Positions 1 to 12,300 are shown, counted from the first letter of the stretch. The stretch is 64,000 bases of DNA from Cryptomeria japonica (GCF_030272615.1 NC_081414.1:817418396-817482395), one strand, 5' to 3'. Notes: generated by a model not told the origin, from the sequence alone. Program-made: numbers and translations.

Positions 1-71
1 TGACATTATATTCAAATTAGCAAAAAGTGGATTACATGTTTCTTGACACATACTAAATACCAAGGCTCAGC

Positions 72-1203
72 TGTTGGCAATATTACATTATAAGGATATT
101 GAGAAGGTTGTTGATGATTATGGACATAACTGATTAAAGATGTTTTACTATCTTGATATTATTATTTTGTCATTGATGTCAAGAAATTGATTTTCTAATT
201 CAGTATGATGTTGCCATATCTTGAGAAATATGATATGAAGATTATAAAGGAGTCGGTAAAGACACAGGAAAGAATATGATGAATAAGGGGATAAGTTATT
301 CAATGGGCAACTCTACCGAGTCAGACAATGATGAGATCTTGATGTTTTAGATTGTTTTAACATCATACATATGTTGTACAATGTAAAGGTTAATACTATA
401 CTATGTTATCAAGCAAAGAACCTAGTTGGTAAACCCTAAGGAACCTAGTCGGTAAACCCTAAGGTTATCGTAGTCGGTTAATGAAGATCATGGGAAATGT
501 GATCAAGGAGATTAAGCAGTTAGAAGATTGTTTATAAATAGGAAATTGTTGATAAACAATGTATGTGGGCAAGTGGATGCACAGGGATGCTACATAGTGA
601 TTACCGAGCACAGAAGCTTGAAGACCTATTAGAATAATAGAATATTGATGCCCAACAGATAGACAAGATTAGTTCTATGTCTAGATTGTATTGAACAAAT
701 AGGAATCTGCTTTAGCATTTTAGATGTGAAGTTGCAGATAGATTGTATTACTATTATTTTGTGAAAGTGACAGGAAATATTTTAACCGAGTGGACTTAAC
801 AGTCTTATATGTAAATCCTCTAACAAGGTGACATTCTGATTGAGTGTTTGAAACCCTTTGACAAGATCACTTCTAACAAAGTGAAGATCCTAATAGATCT
901 GAGGGAAATCCCTTAACCAAGTCACATCTAGCAATGTGTTTGTAATCTTTAATAGGATTTGCTTTTAACCGAGCATACTCTAGAAGAGTATATTTCTTAG
1001 TGGGTCTGAAATCCCATTGTGGTTTTTCCCTATTTGGGTTTCCACGTTAAATCTAGTGTTATGAGGTTTACATTGTTCATATGCTTTTGAGTTTGCATGT
1101 TTGACAGTTTGTGGTTATATGACTGATATATATGTTACTGAGGTTGAATCTGATGTTTTTATGGATGATTAAGTTTGTTGGCTATTGGATCTGTACTTAT
1201 ATT
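72..1203 (+). mobile_element. Ty1/copia LTR, left arm (partly deleted)
   Basis: The LTR begins TGTTGGCAATATTAC. Near its end it has the wording common to the other copia LTRs here, such as GTGGTTTTTCCCTATTTGGG. It is followed by a degenerate primer-binding site, AGTATCAGAAC. Compared with its mirror copy at 30,388-31,853 it has lost about 300 bp near 490 and a C-rich 29-bp stretch near 1,177. No internal copia coding sequence follows, so this is an LTR remnant. The exact 3' end is uncertain. Confidence 0.72.
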
Positions 1204-1272
1204 AAGTATCAGAACTATCATCAGCTAATTCCCAGAGTTCCCTAGGGTTGCAACCTAGTGCTCTGATACCTA
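1204..1272. other. Two opposed primer-binding-site-like sequences
   Basis: A plus-strand GTATCAGAAC (about 1,205-1,214) and a minus-strand GGTATCAGAGC (1,260-1,270) face each other across about 45 bp. The first follows a copia LTR. The second sits just inside a gypsy-type LTR end whose minus-strand sequence is TTGGGCATTACA. Both resemble the site complementary to initiator methionine tRNA. The likely reading is that one element's LTR end landed next to another's. Confidence 0.55.
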
Positions 1273-3239
1273 TGTAATGCCCAAATTTTAACACTTAGAT
1301 AAAAATGCAACCAACTTTTTTTTTTTTTTGTTAAAAATGAACACTATTTAACAACATCTAACATGATTAACCTAGTAATGAAATTGTGCATTTAAAGATA
1401 GTGCATGTGTAACATTATTATTGACCCTATTCTTAAGTAGGGAAGAAGTAATAGTTGAAAACACTTTATTCCAATTAGCCTACTATTTGAGATTCAATAA
1501 ATGTAAAAATTTAAAATACCCCTTATGTAATAAATATGACTTTTATCTTTACCAAATCTCTGGAATAGTCTTACTTGGTAATTAAAAGCTCTTAATTTTA
1601 AGAGTTGATAATTATTATTATCATTCTTATTAAGGAAACAACAATATCATTTGACAACTCTAACCCTCAAATAAGATAAGGTGACTTTTAATATTTAAGT
1701 TATTTAATTCATTTAATAATAAAAGAATATCATATTATTAACTATGTAATTGTCACAATGTTTAACTTTCTATTTATTTGTTATCACTTTTAAACTAGTG
1801 AAGTTACATTAAATACTAGAGCAATAGATTATATTAGCATTGGCATTTAAAATTATTAGATAGGTTTAAGGAAAAGTGTAGAATAAATAATTAAAAATCA
1901 AATCATATGAGAAAAGGGAAAATGATTTTACTATCACCTCTCAACCATTTTATAGAATAAAATAAAAGTAACCCTACATGCTATTTTCCATAAAGTCATA
2001 TCACAACATTATATAATGGATATATTTTTAATACCGATTCTTACTAAATTATAGGATAAAATAAATCAAGATAAACCTTTCTATTTTTTTTAGGAAACAA
2101 ATCTCCTTCTAAAATGGAAATATTTTTAATATCATTTCTTGATTAAATTAGAGAATAAATCAAGATAGATTTTATTCTATTTTTTTTAAAACCAAATCAC
2201 ATTATAAAATATCATTACTTCTATTATCATTTTCTTAACTAATCTATAGGATAAAATAAAACAAATGTAAAAACATATTTTACAATAAAATTAATTTTAT
2301 TATCATTTTCTAAATATATTATAACATAGAGTAAATCTTCATTCTATTCTATTCTTTACAAAAAAAAAAAATCACATTATAAAAGAAAATGTTTCCATTA
2401 TCACCTATGGATTAATTTAGATGATAAAATAAAAACTTGCATCCTTTATTATGAAACAAAAATCACATCAATGTGTTTTGAATTTTATTATATCTCTACC
2501 AGCCAAAGTCAGTCTTTAATGGTAGCTTGCTTTGACAATGATATACTTAAATGTGTTTTATTTTATTTTCTTCTTTCACAACTATGGCAGTAATATCATT
2601 GAATGTCAGGTCAAGATGTAGATAATACTTCACCATTCTCATGAATGTCAGGTCAAAGATGAACTTAGCACTCCTCCAATATTGTCCACATCAAGCTCGA
2701 AGATAGTATGCATTTTTAAATTTTATCTTATTATTATTTTTAGATCTTTTCCCTCAAGGCAGATGTGAGATTTGACAAAAGAGTAGATAATTAAGGGCCA
2801 AAGCTATTTTAGTTTTAAAATGGATCTTTCATACAGCATGATAGCAACATATTAGTATGGGAAAATAAAAGAATTCACCCACTTGCCAGTACTATTATTA
2901 AAACCCATGGGCATCAAATTAGTCCCCACCCTTCACTAATTCTACACCTACTCGAATGACCAAACCATGTACTCCTCCAATGACTAATTTAACTTGTTTA
3001 TATTCAATGTCAACATGCTTACACCATTAGGAATTAAAATAGTAACAACACTTAATTTTTCTCAATTAGTAGTTTTGAATTCAGCACTGGCAACAATTGT
3101 CTCTACTTTGGCAGTCCTAATAGAGTGATGGATTGCACAGTGGTTGATATCCATTTACATTTATTTAGTTTGTTATAAAGCCCTCTAGTCATGTCACAAT
3201 AATTTTTTTTCCTGGCTTACCTATAATTATTTTCAAAAG
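1273..3239 (-). mobile_element. Gypsy-type LTR end on the minus strand plus AT-rich sequence
   Basis: TGTAATGCCC at 1,273 is the complement of a typical gypsy LTR terminus GGGCATTACA and is followed on the minus strand by a tRNA-Met primer-binding site. The LTR would extend rightwards, but I cannot place its other end. The rest is very AT-rich with repeated short patterns of the type ATAGGATAAAATAAA and shows no coding potential. An alternative is that 1,273 is the start of a plus-strand LTR of the gag-bearing element that follows. Confidence 0.45.
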
Positions 3240-4100
3240 GTTCATTATGTCTAGACAGTTGTAGCTATTCTAGCTCCAAAACGACATGTCCCTATGTTCT
3301 TGAGACCCACAGATGACATGGAGGTATTTGTGGCCACGATGAAGTGGATGAAAATAATATGTTGGATCTATCTAAAGATTTGAAGAAAATTAGATGGAAA
3401 GAAAATTAGTGGAGCAGAAATTGGTTGAATGAAATGGAAAAATAATTTGATCTAAAGCACACTAGTGAAACAACTAAGGCATTATGCCCTATCAACTTAT
3501 CAAGGGAGTAACTGGTTGGTGAATTAACATGAAGGAATAAAATGGGTATAACAAGGATATAACCACATGAGGTCAATTTGTTCAACATGGCTATCATAAT
3601 TATTCTCCGATGAGAAGGCGACATAATTCCATAATCTTCAACAAGGGGCTTTGACAGTTCAACAATATTGAAATAAGTTTGCCAAATTGCTAAAATATGT
3701 ACCTATGTATCAAAAGTTGAGGAGGGTCAAACCAAGAAGTTCATTTTTGTGCAAATTATCAACATAAGGGTAGAAGTTGATGAAGGAAGTACTTGAGAAA
3801 TCTTTAAATCAAGAAAGGAAGATTCAAACCCTAACAACAAGATAGAGTTTTAACAAGAATCGTTCATTCAAAAGGAAGTATGAATTCAAGGGGAACTCAA
3901 ACTTCAACAAGTATCAAGAGTTTAATAAATCTAAAAAGAGGCCACCTCCTAATTAAATCAAAGGGATGTATACAATAATAATAGGGGAAATTGTGATGGA
4001 AATGATCAACAAATAGGATAAAATATCTACCAAGGTTTGATGAAGCAAGGAATGATCCTTTTATGAATCAGGGGGAATAATGATAGGGCCATTCAGAGTC
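3240..4100 (+). pseudogene. Degenerate Ty3/gypsy (chromovirus-like) gag, left arm
   Basis: No open frame survives, but three-frame reading near 3,625-3,720 gives LQQGALTVQQY followed by NKFAKLLKYVP. This matches the conserved gag pattern LxQGxxTVxxYxxxFxxLxxYxP of plant chromoviruses. Lysine- and asparagine-rich sequence follows, as expected for the gag C-terminus. Multiple stops and frameshifts are shared with the mirror copy, so the decay predates the inverted duplication. Only about 200 bp separate it from the polypurine tract, so protease, RT and integrase are missing. This was either an internally deleted or a non-autonomous element. Confidence 0.68.
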
Positions 4101-4300
4101 TCAGAAAAGTGCCAATACCAATTGCACAACAATGAGATTGATTAATGCAAGTATAGTGGTGTCAATATGATGTAAGGAATGTTAAATAAGAAGACACAAA
4201 TGAGATGCAATAAACATTTTCACTTTTGTTATAGACCTATTACAAACAATAAACTCTTTTAAGCTTTATTTAAATAAGTGCATTGGGACGATGCATAATT

Positions 4301-4330
4301 TAAGGGGGGAAGGATGTCATAACCCTCTTT
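4301..4330 (+). other. Polypurine tract and 3' LTR start of the gypsy remnant
   Basis: TAAGGGGGGAAGGA (4,301-4,314) is a classic plus-strand primer. It directly precedes TGTCATAACCCTC, a common chromovirus LTR start. This fixes the element on the plus strand. Confidence 0.72.
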
Positions 4331-5168
4331 TCAAACTTCAATAAAACTTGCTAATAACACTATTATTTATAAACAAAACTACATTAAATTCTCCACTCAA
4401 TGCGGGTGTTAGTAGGAAAGAGCAGAGAGGAGAAAACCTTCGGCCTTGCCTGGGACGTTAAGTCCAGTTAGAAAAAAGACCAATTATGATTACATCATGA
4501 CATCTTAATAGTATTTTGAGATTACAATGTGATCAATAGAATCTATCATCCTGAACTAATCATTCACCTACAGGCCCAGAAGATTTACTCTCCCTTATCA
4601 CATTTTGTAGCAATGGTCTTCCTATGAGGGACTGATTCTATCAAAATTCTATCATCACTTTCATTAATGCCTTTCCTCTCCTATCATGACACTCGGACTA
4701 CCTGTTATCTTGGATACCTACAAAAAAACTCTCAACACCGCCCTACAACAAACCAATTCATGAATTATTAGCCAATAAACATACAACTATCAGATAACTT
4801 GGTTTGCCTAACATTTTCCACAACTGCTACTACAACCATGATATCTTTTATATTGAGACAGCACAGAAGTCCTTTTGATGTTGACTACAAGATGAAAGAT
4901 TACCTAGGTTACAATAGCATTGTGGGAAATAGCCCTACCCAAATCCTTAACACAACCTATAGGCTTCAGGCTATCATCTTAAATATAATTAAGTCAAACA
5001 GAGAAATAACAGAGCATGGATCTGAGAGAAAAGGAGTCTTTCATCCTAAAAGATCTTAAAATCATATCACTCCCCTCAGCAAGTTTCAATCATATTTGAT
5101 TTTCATAAACAAATTCCTTTTCCTTCCTATCAACTTATTCGAGTCACCAAAAGAGATTTTAAAACAAC
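4331..5168 (+). mobile_element. Probable gypsy 3' LTR body
   Basis: Sequence downstream of the LTR start has no convincing gene. An 86-codon frame at 4,799-5,059 begins with TTG, matches nothing I recognise and differs between arms at several residues, so I treat it as chance. I did not find the LTR 3' end. Confidence 0.4.
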
Positions 5169-5176
5169 TATCCACC

Positions 5177-5931
5177 TAGGCCTGGAATTTAACGGTCATC
5201 CCTACTTGTCATGTGATTTTTTGATGACGATTTAGTCATTTCAATGCCTTTCATTTTACATTTTAAGAAAAATATAAACTATCAAAAAATATAAAAGTAG
5301 AAGATTGAAGCAATGCACATCTTTCTTCTGAAGAAATGAAAATCATTATCTTAATGAGAAAATAATGATAAATTAGTAATATACGCAAAATCTTAAATTT
5401 ACTAAATAAGTTTCTAAATTAATACACTAATATATATTATATATTAACATAAATTTTATATATTATGACAAGTTTCTATAACAATCTTATTAAATATATT
5501 TAAAAATCAAATTGACTAAGTTTCTAAATTCATATATAAAAAAATAGAATATATTGTAGAAATTCATATTAAAATATTTTATGAATTATATTCTATCATT
5601 TCAATTACATGACAAGTTTCTAAATTCATATGAAAAAATAGAACTATTCTAAAAAATCGTATTAAAATATTATAAAATTAGAAACAACTACATCCTTCCA
5701 TTTCAAAATATTTTAAATAAATTTGTATTTTTTATAATAAACATTCTAAACTAATATATATATATATTACCTACTATATTTTTTTACGGTTTATTTATAA
5801 TTTGAAGTGTCATCTATACGGTTTTAGAAAAAAATAGCATGTCAATACATATGTTCTACTAATTTTTTAAGTTGTCAAATACGGTTCAAAAGTGAAAAAA
5901 TGACCATTTTGCCTATCAAATTCCTTGCCTG
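5177..5931. mobile_element. hAT-like MITE (non-autonomous DNA transposon), left arm
   Basis: The 755-bp element is bounded by a perfect 8-bp target duplication TATCCACC (5,169-5,176 and 5,932-5,939). Its terminal inverted repeats read AGGCCTGGAATTT and AAATTCCAGGCCT; the right end has a small mutation in this arm but is intact in the mirror copy. An 8-bp duplication with short AGGCCTGG-type ends is typical of hAT elements. The interior is AT-rich, with no transposase frame. Confidence 0.85.
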
Positions 5932-5939
5932 TATCCACC

Positions 5940-7316
5940 TTTATACCAGAACCAAGCATAACCGAAAGCAGGAAAGATAATTATGTAGGTTGATATTCAA
6001 AATTAACCAAACATTCAATGTGAGATTTGTCTGCTATTTAAAAATGAGTTTCAGTCCCAGGCTTCTCAAGCCAATCTCAAAGAATAAAAATAGGAGTGGC
6101 CAGCCCCGCCTACCTCTACCTAAACATTTAACTTCATTTGTATATATCATCTATGCATTTGAAATATATATATATATTACTTTTATGAGTTAGAAATGAT
6201 AAATTAAATAAGGTCAAAATTTTAAATAAAAAATGAGTAATAAGTGGTGACTCGCATGTGAGGTCATAATTTACTTGGAAATTATTTATTTCCTCAATAT
6301 TCTAATTGAGCACATGGTGTAGGAGAAATTAGAAGATTCTAGAAAAAAAAAATTCAATTTCAAAATATTAAGGAATAAATATTATATTTAGCAAATATAT
6401 GACATGGGAGTTACAAAATTATTCTATGACAAGAAAAATTCTATTCATGGCTTTTTTATGATAAAGGAGTTACGATATTCATATTTGATAAAATGGAGGA
6501 AAATTCAAATTCAGTTTTTTAAATGTGTGGTCAAATGTAACCACCACTATGACAACAATCATTTTGCATGAAATTAATTTAAAAATTACTCATTTTCTGA
6601 ATATGTTATTTAGCACATGTTGTAGGAGGAAATGAGAAGGTTCTAGAAGAGAATCTCAAATTCAAATTTTTTCATGTAACCCTCACTATGACAATAGTCA
6701 TTTTTGCATGGGATTATTTCAGGAAAAGAATCTCAAAACCAATTAATTTACATGGTAGTGGGAAAATGACTCTCTTTTCTATATATTGAACACTAGATTT
6801 TTGAAAAGGGAGAGTTCATGGTTTTCTTTGATAAGTAGTTTTGAATTCTTGCAAATTATGTTAGTAGTAGGAGGATTTTGGTAGACATATTGTATTGTAG
6901 GAGATAGGATTTTCTAGGGGTTTTGGAGGAGATCTATACCAGGTTGCAGGACAAGGATCGAAAGGAGCAAGAGGAAAAGTCAAGAAGAAATCAAAGGGAT
7001 TGAAGATCTTCAACAAAGGAGAGCATTATCAGATAAGTGAATTTTCCTCCAAATGATTAAGGAAGTTTGATCTATAAAATTTATTTAGTTGTATTTCAAA
7101 AAAAAAAATGAAGTTTCTTTTGTTTCTTTGTAATATCTTAGGAAATAAAATAAAAATCTGTTTTAGTCTTTTAGAAAGGAAATAAATCTAGTTTTTATTT
7201 ATTATTAAAATTTTCTATTGGTTCCAAATAATATTTTAAAATGATAGTTTTCAATCTCATTTTATTTCAAAGAAAGCTAATGGTGTTTTAATTTATTCAT
7301 AACATGAAACAGTAAA
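5940..7316. other. AT-rich sequence without recognised genes
   Basis: It contains a TA-rich run near 6,165 and a possible TATA motif (CTATATATTG, about 6,778) followed by G-rich sequence around 6,900-7,000, resembling an LTR promoter region. No coding sequence is supported. The short frame at 5,990-6,193 is considered chance. Confidence 0.4.
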
Positions 7317-7330
7317 AGTTCGATTAAATT

Positions 7331-7550
7331 TGTCCAAGGGGTTGAGCTTAACTGGTTAAAACACTAGGTTCTCATTGTGGAGACCCAAGTTCAATTCCCA
7401 ATAGGGACATCTAAAATGAATTCTAAGCTGTGACTCTTGGCCTTCCATAAAAATGGGGAAGGTCTAGGATCAATCTAATCAAACATAATAATAATAATAA
7501 TTCAAAATACCGTGGCTTCGGCCTATTGCCTACCAAAAAAAAAAAAAAAA
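7331..7550 (+). mobile_element. tRNA-derived SINE, left arm
   Basis: The 220-bp element starts with a tRNA-like head carrying RNA polymerase III promoter boxes: A box about GAGCTTAACTGG and B box about AGTTCAATTCC. It has a tRNA-unrelated body, a short ATA/ATAATA run and an A17 tail. It is flanked by direct repeats AGTTCGATTAAATT (7,317-7,330 and 7,551-7,564), extendable into adjoining A residues. It has no coding function and relies on LINE machinery for movement. Confidence 0.9.
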
Positions 7551-7564
7551 AGTTCGATTAAATT

Positions 7565-8592
7565 CATTAGAAACAACATTTATCTTAATTATGAATTAAA
7601 ATTTTAAATAGATTTATCGATAAAATATATGAAATAAATTCGTTGTATATCTATCTTGAAATGCCTAATTTAACATAATTTAATGATAAATCAAATTTTC
7701 CAAATACAAAAAAATGAGAACATAGCAATCCATTATTATTAAATTAATTATTACTAAATTATAAGTGTCTAGATTTAATACTAAATGAGAATAATGAAAT
7801 AATGTTAGGCTATCCTATTTTGAAGCTTGGCATAGTAAATATTATTATTGCAATTGACTTTAGTTACAAAAACATATTGTTTAAAATTGAACATAAAATA
7901 ATTTGTATTAATTGAATTGACTTTTTAGTCAATCACTTTCACTAAAATTTATAATTTAATTAGTTATAAACAAGGGAAAAGAGGTAATTAATATTTATAT
8001 GTGGGTTCAGAAAGGAAACTTAGTTAATGAATTAATTAGTTTCATCTAAGAAATAATTACTCATAAATTATTGATTGGAAATGGAAAGTAAATCAGAGAG
8101 AGAAAATCTATGGGATAAAAATCAAATTAAATATGGTTTTACTCTTTTTCATGCAACTCTAACAATTTTTCTTTTAAAAGGCAATATAATTAGAAATACT
8201 ATCATAAAATATCCCCTTAAATCTAGTTCTCCACCAGCACCAACATCAATGGTCTCAAAATTTGATTATGATGTAATAGCTTATCTAGTATATTTGTAGA
8301 TTTTGCAGAGTAAGTTGTTGGTTCTTCTAAAGACCTTTAACCAGTTGCTTAGAATGAAGCCTATGACCCAGGCATGCTTGATTTTCGCATGAAAGTTTGA
8401 ACAGATAAATTAATTTACTTATAGCAAACAATTTTTTTTTCTAGTAATCACTTTCATAGTTAGAGAAACCTTCATCATTAAATAATTGGAAAATTAGACT
8501 TAGTTAAATTAAATATAAATAGTTAAATTTAGAATTGATATGAGTAACTATTATGGATTATACTAAATTTAAAATCTAATATTGAATACCAA
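7565..8592. other. AT-rich sequence without recognised genes
   Basis: A 74-codon frame at 8,075-8,299 is present in both arms but differs by several amino-acid changes and matches nothing I know. I see no other feature. Confidence 0.4.
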
Positions 8593-9714
8593 ATGGGTGT
8601 ACAGTATAGTATACAAAAAAAATGTGTCACTGAATGGGTGTACATAAAATATGCCAAGAAAACACATGATGAGCTTCCTATCGAAGGGAAGGAAGAGATA
8701 AAGGAAGCAATGCGAGTGTATGAAAGCAGTCCAGTTAGGGAGGCGAGAAGGAAGAAGGTTTTAGAGTTACTCGAAAGAAAGAATATTGCAAAAGAGGTAA
8801 TTTTTCAAGGATCATATTGTTTTACAGTTTACTAAATTCCTTTAAACATCTGAAGAATATCTTATTGAGGTATCCTATCCTACTTCCCATATTTTATGTG
8901 ACAATATAGACCATGGCGAGGAGGTTCTAGCATCAAAGGCTAATCGCAAAACAAATGTGCTAGTGAATGAGGCTGCATTTGTTTCATTGGGAAACAAAAA
9001 AAGAAGAATGCTATAGAAAAAACAAGGCCGACTATAGATCTTGAAACATATGAGGGTGCATTTGTTTTGTCGAGGAAGCAAAAAAAGAAGAATGTCATGG
9101 AAAAAACAAGGCGGACTTTAGATCCTGAAACAAACATTCCAGTCAATGAGCCTGCATCTGATTTGTCAGGGAAGAAAGAAAAGAAGAATGTCATAGAAAA
9201 AATAAGGCCGACTTCAGATGAGGCCACACATTTGTCATTGAAGGTGACTGTTTATTGGCCTATCCATATGTGTGTTTTCATTGCATGGTATGCTTTGCAC
9301 TCCACTTTGTAGTATGTTGACTATTTTGTCAATGTCATTGTAAGTTGATTTTGATGGGGTTCAGGGAGGGAGAATGGAGTGTCTCGTGGTATTGGATGAC
9401 AGAGAATGGAGTGTACCCAAAAAAGCAACTCAAAATTCTTGGCCATCTATTAGGTATTTGTCTATTTGGATGAAGAAGGTGAAGGAGACGATGAATGAAA
9501 AATTGGATGCATGCAGTGGTGAGAAGATTACGAAGCAGTCTCATGGGGTAGACGCTGGATGATAGGAGCAAAGAAAAGTCAATGCGGTTACCTGATGACA
9601 CCGTGTGTAGTGTTCCCGAAAAACCACCTCCAAAATCTCTGACGTCTGTTAGTAGGAAGAAGGTGAAGGAGACGATGATTGAAAAACCAAGTGCATGTAG
9701 TGGTGAGACATTTG
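8593..9714 (+). pseudogene. Unidentified gene fragment with KKKN repeats, left arm
   Basis: Several short frames look like exons. The first (8,593-8,802) contains THDELPIEGKEEIKEAMRVY and ends at a plausible donor, AAAGAG/GTAATT. The second (about 8,905-9,243) holds three related units, KQKKKNAIEKTRPT, KQKKKNVMEKTRRT and KKEKKNVIEKIRPT, then a possible donor GAAG/GTGACT. The third region (about 9,358-9,714) has two related units ending KLDACSGE and KPSACSGE. A copia LTR interrupts this last exon at 9,715. A one-base difference breaks the first KKKN unit here, while the right arm keeps it open. The family is not recognised. It may be a captured or decayed host gene. Confidence 0.5.
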
Positions 9715-10885
9715 TGTTGACATTATGGATGAATTGATTATGTGTTGCATTGATGTTTTATCATTGATGTCAACCCTAGCTGTTATGGTTGCTAACCAGA
9801 AAATAGGTTTTGGTTACCAGTGTAAGATCTAGTGTTACTGGTAGAAGAGACTATCATACACTCTGGTAAACCCTTATCAGCACCAGTTAAAGGCTTTATT
9901 GGTAGAGCTTTCACTGAGGAATCTTAACAAGATGCATAATTGGTGTTGCTGCAGCTTCTAGATGGATTTTAGGATGCTGAAGATGTTCTTTGATCATGCT
10001 TCAACTGCTTGAAGACATTGCTTTGGTGTGGTAGACCCAGAATAGGTCCGGTACCTATCTAGGTTATGGACCGATATCATGATAATGTGTACTCTACACA
10101 TTACTGGGATGTTTTAGGCTGCTTTATGGATTTATTATTGTTGTTTTGATCTTAAGTCGACATGGGATATCATTGTAATAGGGATTTATGTAATGATCTT
10201 ATTGTAATATATTTTAGGTGGCCAACCTAATTGGTTTAGGCCTTAGGGTTTGTATAAAATGATGTAAGATCTCATTGTAGATCATGGTATGTGTGGAATA
10301 GGAATGGAATAAGTGTTCATGGTCTTGAAATGCAATATCATATGCAAAGGAGATTTGGTCAGTCATAGGTGATCGAATTGGGATTAAGGAAGATGTTAAA
10401 GGCCTCCGGTATTGAGCTTAACCAGGTCTAATCAGGCATGGTAGATGCTATTTCTGGTAGTTCACTCTATTGGATTGTTGTCCATTTATCTTGAGATGGT
10501 TATAGCCTCTCTTTAGTTAGTGAGACTCTTTTGTAATGAGCAATACGCTTTAGGCAGTATGCCTTCCTGCATGTGCAGACCCCTCATTGTATCACATAAT
10601 TTCTGCAGAAGTATCATCTGACTATGGGTAGGCTTCCCACCGTGGTTTTTCCCTTTCTGTGTTTTCCACATACAAATCATGGTGTTATGTGGTATGGTTG
10701 CTTTGCATTAATTATCTATTTAATTGTTAAGCTATATTGTTTATTGGTATCTGTTCCTACCGGCATTTGTATGTGCTTTATCGGTACTTGATCTATTTAA
10801 AGGTTATTAAGTGGATTAAAAGTTATAATCTGTTAACAACTGATTCACCCCCTCCCCTCTTAGTTGTTCACTGGTTATTCTAACA
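9715..10885 (+). mobile_element. Ty1/copia 5' LTR, left arm
   Basis: This 1,171-bp LTR begins TGTTGACATT and ends ATTCTAACA, with inverted TGTT/AACA termini. It carries the CACCCCCTCCCCTCTTAG tract near its end. The mirror LTR (20,685-21,855) has exactly the same length. It is inserted in the KKKN gene fragment and followed by a primer-binding site and gag. No 3' LTR exists in the arm, because the element is cut by a LINE and by the palindrome. Confidence 0.88.
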
Positions 10886-10887
10886 AT

Positions 10888-10899
10888 CAGTATCAGAGC
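10888..10899 (+). other. Primer-binding site of the copia element, left arm
   Basis: CAGTATCAGAGC lies two bases after the LTR. It is a one- to two-base variant of the initiator tRNA-Met complementary site TGGTATCAGAGC. Confidence 0.85.
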
Positions 10900-10943
10900 T
10901 TTGGTTCTCTTTTGTAGAAGCTTAACTACTTGAGGTAGATCTT

Positions 10944-12300
10944 ATGGAAGCTAACACTTCTAATCCATCGGCAACTATTTTCAAAAGAGAAATCCCTAAG
11001 CTTGATGGAACTAATTATGGGATATGGAAAATTTGAATGGAAACTCATCTTATATGTCTTGGCAAGGATATTTGGGAGATCACTGAGAAAGGATACACAC
11101 CTTATGATCCGACATCTGGCAATCTTACTCCTCCAGTCTTGGATAAGAACATTGAGAATGAGTGCAGAGCCAGAGAAGCCCTCTTGTGTGTACTTACTGA
11201 TCAACAGATCATGGGATTGGCTGATAAATCATCAAAAAAGGTTAAGTGGGACAAATTGCAAACTCTAAATGAAGGTGATCCTACTGTCAAAATTGCTAAA
11301 CTTGATGGTTACCAGGTAAGATATGAAAACTTGAAGATAGAAGATAATGAAAGAATTGTTGTGTTTATGGAAAGAGTAAATGAGATTGTTATGTGAATTC
11401 AATGTTGTGGAGGATTTTTGAGTGAAGATGAAATAGTTTCCAAATTCTTGATAGCCCTTCCACTAGCTTACAAGATGAAGGTAACTGCAATTAATGAGTT
11501 GAGAACAATGGCTAACTTTTTAGTTAACAGAGAGATTCTGATTGGGAAATTATCTGCTTTTGAGCTTGAAGAATTTGAATCTTCTAGAGCTGTAAAGTCT
11601 GAACTTTCTTTTCATGCATCATCATCATCTACCAGGAAAAGTGATTGGAAAGTTTTATATGAAAAAAAAATTGGAAGACATGAAGGAAGAAGATGAAGAA
11701 TTTGAGAAACTTGAAGCCTTATTTGCTAGAAGAGTACCTAAAGGTCCGACAAGAAGTAAATATGAAGGAAAAGCACATTTTAAATGTTTTTCATGTAATA
11801 AGATTGGTCATTTTGCATCTAGATGTCCTGCAAGAAATGCAAGGTTTGAGGAAAGAGTTAAGAAATCATTTAAGCATAACTAGAATAGATATAGATTCAA
11901 GAAAAGTAAACAATGCTACATAGCAGATGAGGAAGGAGTAACTGATGACTCTAGAGATGAACCGACAGAAGACTTTACTAGTGGATCCGACAATGGAAAG
12001 AAATGGGTGTTCTATGCTTTAAAGGAAGATGAACCAGAACCAGCTATCCAAAATGAAGAAAAAGCCCTGGCAACAAAAGTTGAAGATAAGGATGAATGGT
12101 TAATTGATAGTGGATGCTCACATCATATGACTGGAGATAAAGGGAAATTTCTGTCCTTACAAGAATGCAATGGCGGTCAAGTTAGATTTGGAGATGAAAA
12201 AGCTTGTATGATCAGAGGTAGAGGTATTATTTCTCTGGATGGTAAGAATAACACTGATAATGTCTATTATGTAGAAGGTTTAAAGCCTAATCTTTGAGTG
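10944..12300 (+). pseudogene. Copia gag and protease fragment, left arm
   Basis: The ATG at 10,944 opens a copia gag (MEANTSNPSATIF...) that continues through a retrotran_gag-type region. Next come a CCHC zinc knuckle, CFSCNKIGHFASRC (about 11,788-11,830), and a protease active site, WLIDSGCSHHMTGD (about 12,096-12,137). Stops after GIWKI and after NEIVM, plus frameshifts near 11,670 and 11,880, break it. The frame ends at the VEGLKPNL motif, where a LINE is inserted in reverse orientation. Integrase, RT and RNase H are absent from the arm. The protein packaged the element's RNA and cleaved its polyprotein; this copy is dead. Confidence 0.88.

Noticed and set aside
4799..5059. 86-codon frame in both arms
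   Set aside because: It starts with TTG, has no recognisable domain, sits in probable LTR sequence and differs between arms without sign of constraint.
7331..7420. Possible functional tRNA gene
   Set aside because: Only the promoter boxes and partial tRNA similarity are present. The A tail and target duplication show a SINE.
8075..8299. 74-codon frame in both arms
   Set aside because: Several amino-acid changes between arms in a short AT-rich stretch, with no domain and no splice or promoter context.
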